Part shown: one piece after another, positions 43,864 to 45,191 of the stretch | Position numbering within the stretch: the first letter of the stretch is position 1 | Layout: each line of letters starts with the position of its first letter | DNA from: Gnetum montanum | Lineage: Eukaryota; Streptophyta; Gnetopsida; Gnetales; Gnetaceae | Reading direction: 5' to 3' | DNA length: 45,191 bases | Assembly (NCBI GenBank): GCA_015680685.1 | Contig: MNCI01001906.1 | Span: 150,637 to 195,827 of the forward strand | The notes under the pieces: model-generated | The model's input: the letters and a program-made list of their open reading frames with translations, nothing else | Told to the model about the DNA's origin: nothing | Database searches by the model: none | Program-made: the position numbers and the translations under genes

Positions 43864-45191
43864 TCAGGATGGGGGGTATCCCCCATAACTAAACGGTTGA
43901 GGATGGCAAGGATTAATAAATGGAAGATGAGGATTCTTGCATGTTGAAAGTATTGGGGCTTGGCCATACTTACCCCATCGAGGTTCACACACTTGATTAT
44001 AGTGAGCATACTGGGGCAATTTGTACGATGTAGTTCCCGGATAATGAGTTGACCCACTATGATATTTGGGACTGTTAGATGGTATGCAAGAATTGGGTTG
44101 TCACTCTCCATTCCTATGTTCATTGGGCCATATTATTGTTGGAGTGTGAGTTGGTGGCCCTGATGAAGTTACATGAGGCATTGGGTTCGAAGATAAGGGT
44201 GCACCACAGTGTGGGACTTGTGCTGAGTTGGAGGATGTAGTGGCCTTTGAATTGTGTTGTCCCTTCTTACGGTCATGTTTAAAGAAGGGACACTTTTGAT
44301 GTTGAGGAGGCCTCTCACTGCTATTGGAAGTAGTAGCACAAGTGATGTTCGTGGGTTATTGCTATGGTGCAAGTACCTTAGGAACAGTTGGTGGCACTGT
44401 GGAAGGAGGGAAAGGATGAGAATGTTGAAATTGAGGAGAAGTGTAGGATACACAAGATGGTGGTTGTGTTGGAGGCATGGGTTGATAGTATTGAGGAGAA
44501 TGGTACTGTGGTGAGATAAAGTGCGTTGGCCCAGTTGGAGAAACAAGATGTTAAACAACATAAGCGTTTGGGTTTAGATAATACGAAGGGTGTCTCTAGT
44601 TTAGTGGTGGTCTCCCCCATGACTGGGATTATTGCCACTGTGATCGCACACAGTATCTCTGTACGAACTCTAGATGTAACGTATTTCCCCAATGCTCATG
44701 TAAGTGTAACAATATTGGGCATTGGCCCTTGGGGTGATCATACAGGCATATGTTGCATTCATACATATGATCAACATTTGAGCTCTTATTTTCCTTATCC
44801 CTTCTCTTTGATTGTCTAATGTTTTGTCCTGCTTCTTGGGTTGTCAAAACTCTATCTCCAATAATTTTGATAAATTCTCCACACTTTTGATACATCCATT
44901 ACAACATCTTATTGATCTTTGCCTCTATTTCTTCTAATGTTTTTTGTGTTGGCAAAGATGATGTTTCCACCTTGAGATTGGTTAATTTCTCCTTTTTATG
45001 ATCATGGACCTTTGTTAAGTTGAGATTTTGGTCCCGTTGATGTTTTTCAACACTCTCCCATCTAGCCAATTATCCTTCTTCTTTTGCTACCCGCTTAATA
45101 AGCTCTTGGATTCAATGGGTTTGTAGTTCATATAGTTGACCTTGGGCATACATTCCTAAGGTCTCTCTTGCTTCATTACATAGCCCATCAA
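43864..45191 (-). pseudogene. Element D gag (5' end beyond window)
   Basis: The minus-strand gag relic has its capsid C-terminal part at the right edge. A well-kept knuckle follows, CNICLYDHPKGQC (44757-44719), a C-x2-C-x3-H-x4-C pattern. After it comes a long Pro/His/Gln-rich tail (44690-43880) ending FSYGGYPPS and TGA (43866-43864). Pieces of 88 and 89 codons remain open. The stop leads directly into noncoding sequence, so no Gag-Pol fusion is possible here. Confidence 0.7.

Larger units (their letters stand above)
38115..45191 (-). mobile_element. Element D: gypsy element with accessory ORF, no pol in view
   Basis: Minus-strand element inserted in C's 5' LTR and running off the right edge. 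From left to right the window shows its 3' LTR, polypurine tract, accessory ORF, internal promoter-like block, about 1.4 kb of noncoding region, and gag. Gag joins the noncoding region directly, with no protease, RT or integrase between. It therefore combines the pol-less layout of C with the accessory ORF of B. Its CpG-rich palindromes are the best preserved in the window. Confidence 0.75.

Noticed and set aside
44254-44819. Plus-strand frames of 86 and 97 codons near the right edge
   Set aside because: They are antisense to the gag tail of element D, which matches gag of C and E.

Overview
The window is plant nuclear DNA. It is AT-rich and almost wholly made of nested, decayed retrotransposons, with no intact host gene, RNA gene or CRISPR array. 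The density and age of the Ty3/gypsy copies suit a large-genome seed plant, possibly a gymnosperm, but nothing fixes the species. The gypsy copies look Athila/Tat-like: the integrase core reads GIDFMGP, no chromodomain follows it, the primer-binding sites resemble tRNA-Asp, and a long region lies between pol and the 3' LTR.

Left block (1-16627, + strand). Element A (1-3883) shows only its integrase end, 3' region and 3' LTR. It sits inside the 5' LTR of element B (3884-16627). B has gag, pol, a long 3' region, an internal promoter-like block, and an accessory ORF of about 930 codons in the position where Athila elements carry an env-like gene.

Middle block (16628-23087). About 1 kb of unassigned AT-rich DNA leads into a LINE (ORF1 about 17690-18700; ORF2 about 21055-23080). 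The LINE is split by a roughly 2.3-kb GC-richer mosaic of host gene fragments. These include a broken putative methyltransferase of the At1g29790 type on the minus strand and a small piece resembling a ubiquitin-interacting-motif protein, along with several short tandem duplications.

Right block (23088-45191, - strand). Element C keeps gag but has no pol, and it interrupts the LINE. E (26612-36052), a structurally complete element with both LTRs and a 5-bp target duplication GATGG, sits inside C's gag. D (38115 to beyond the window) sits inside C's 5' LTR. D carries gag, no pol in view, an internal promoter-like block, and a second copy of the accessory ORF (929 codons with no net frameshift).

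The most interesting signal is shared by B and D. The accessory ORF has its own upstream TATA-like sequence next to a cluster of GATATC/CGATATCG palindromes, and the same kind of cluster lies upstream of the TATA box in the LTR U3. E lacks the ORF and has an unrelated palindrome array in its U3. This suggests an element-encoded regulator with its own sites, which is a hypothesis only.
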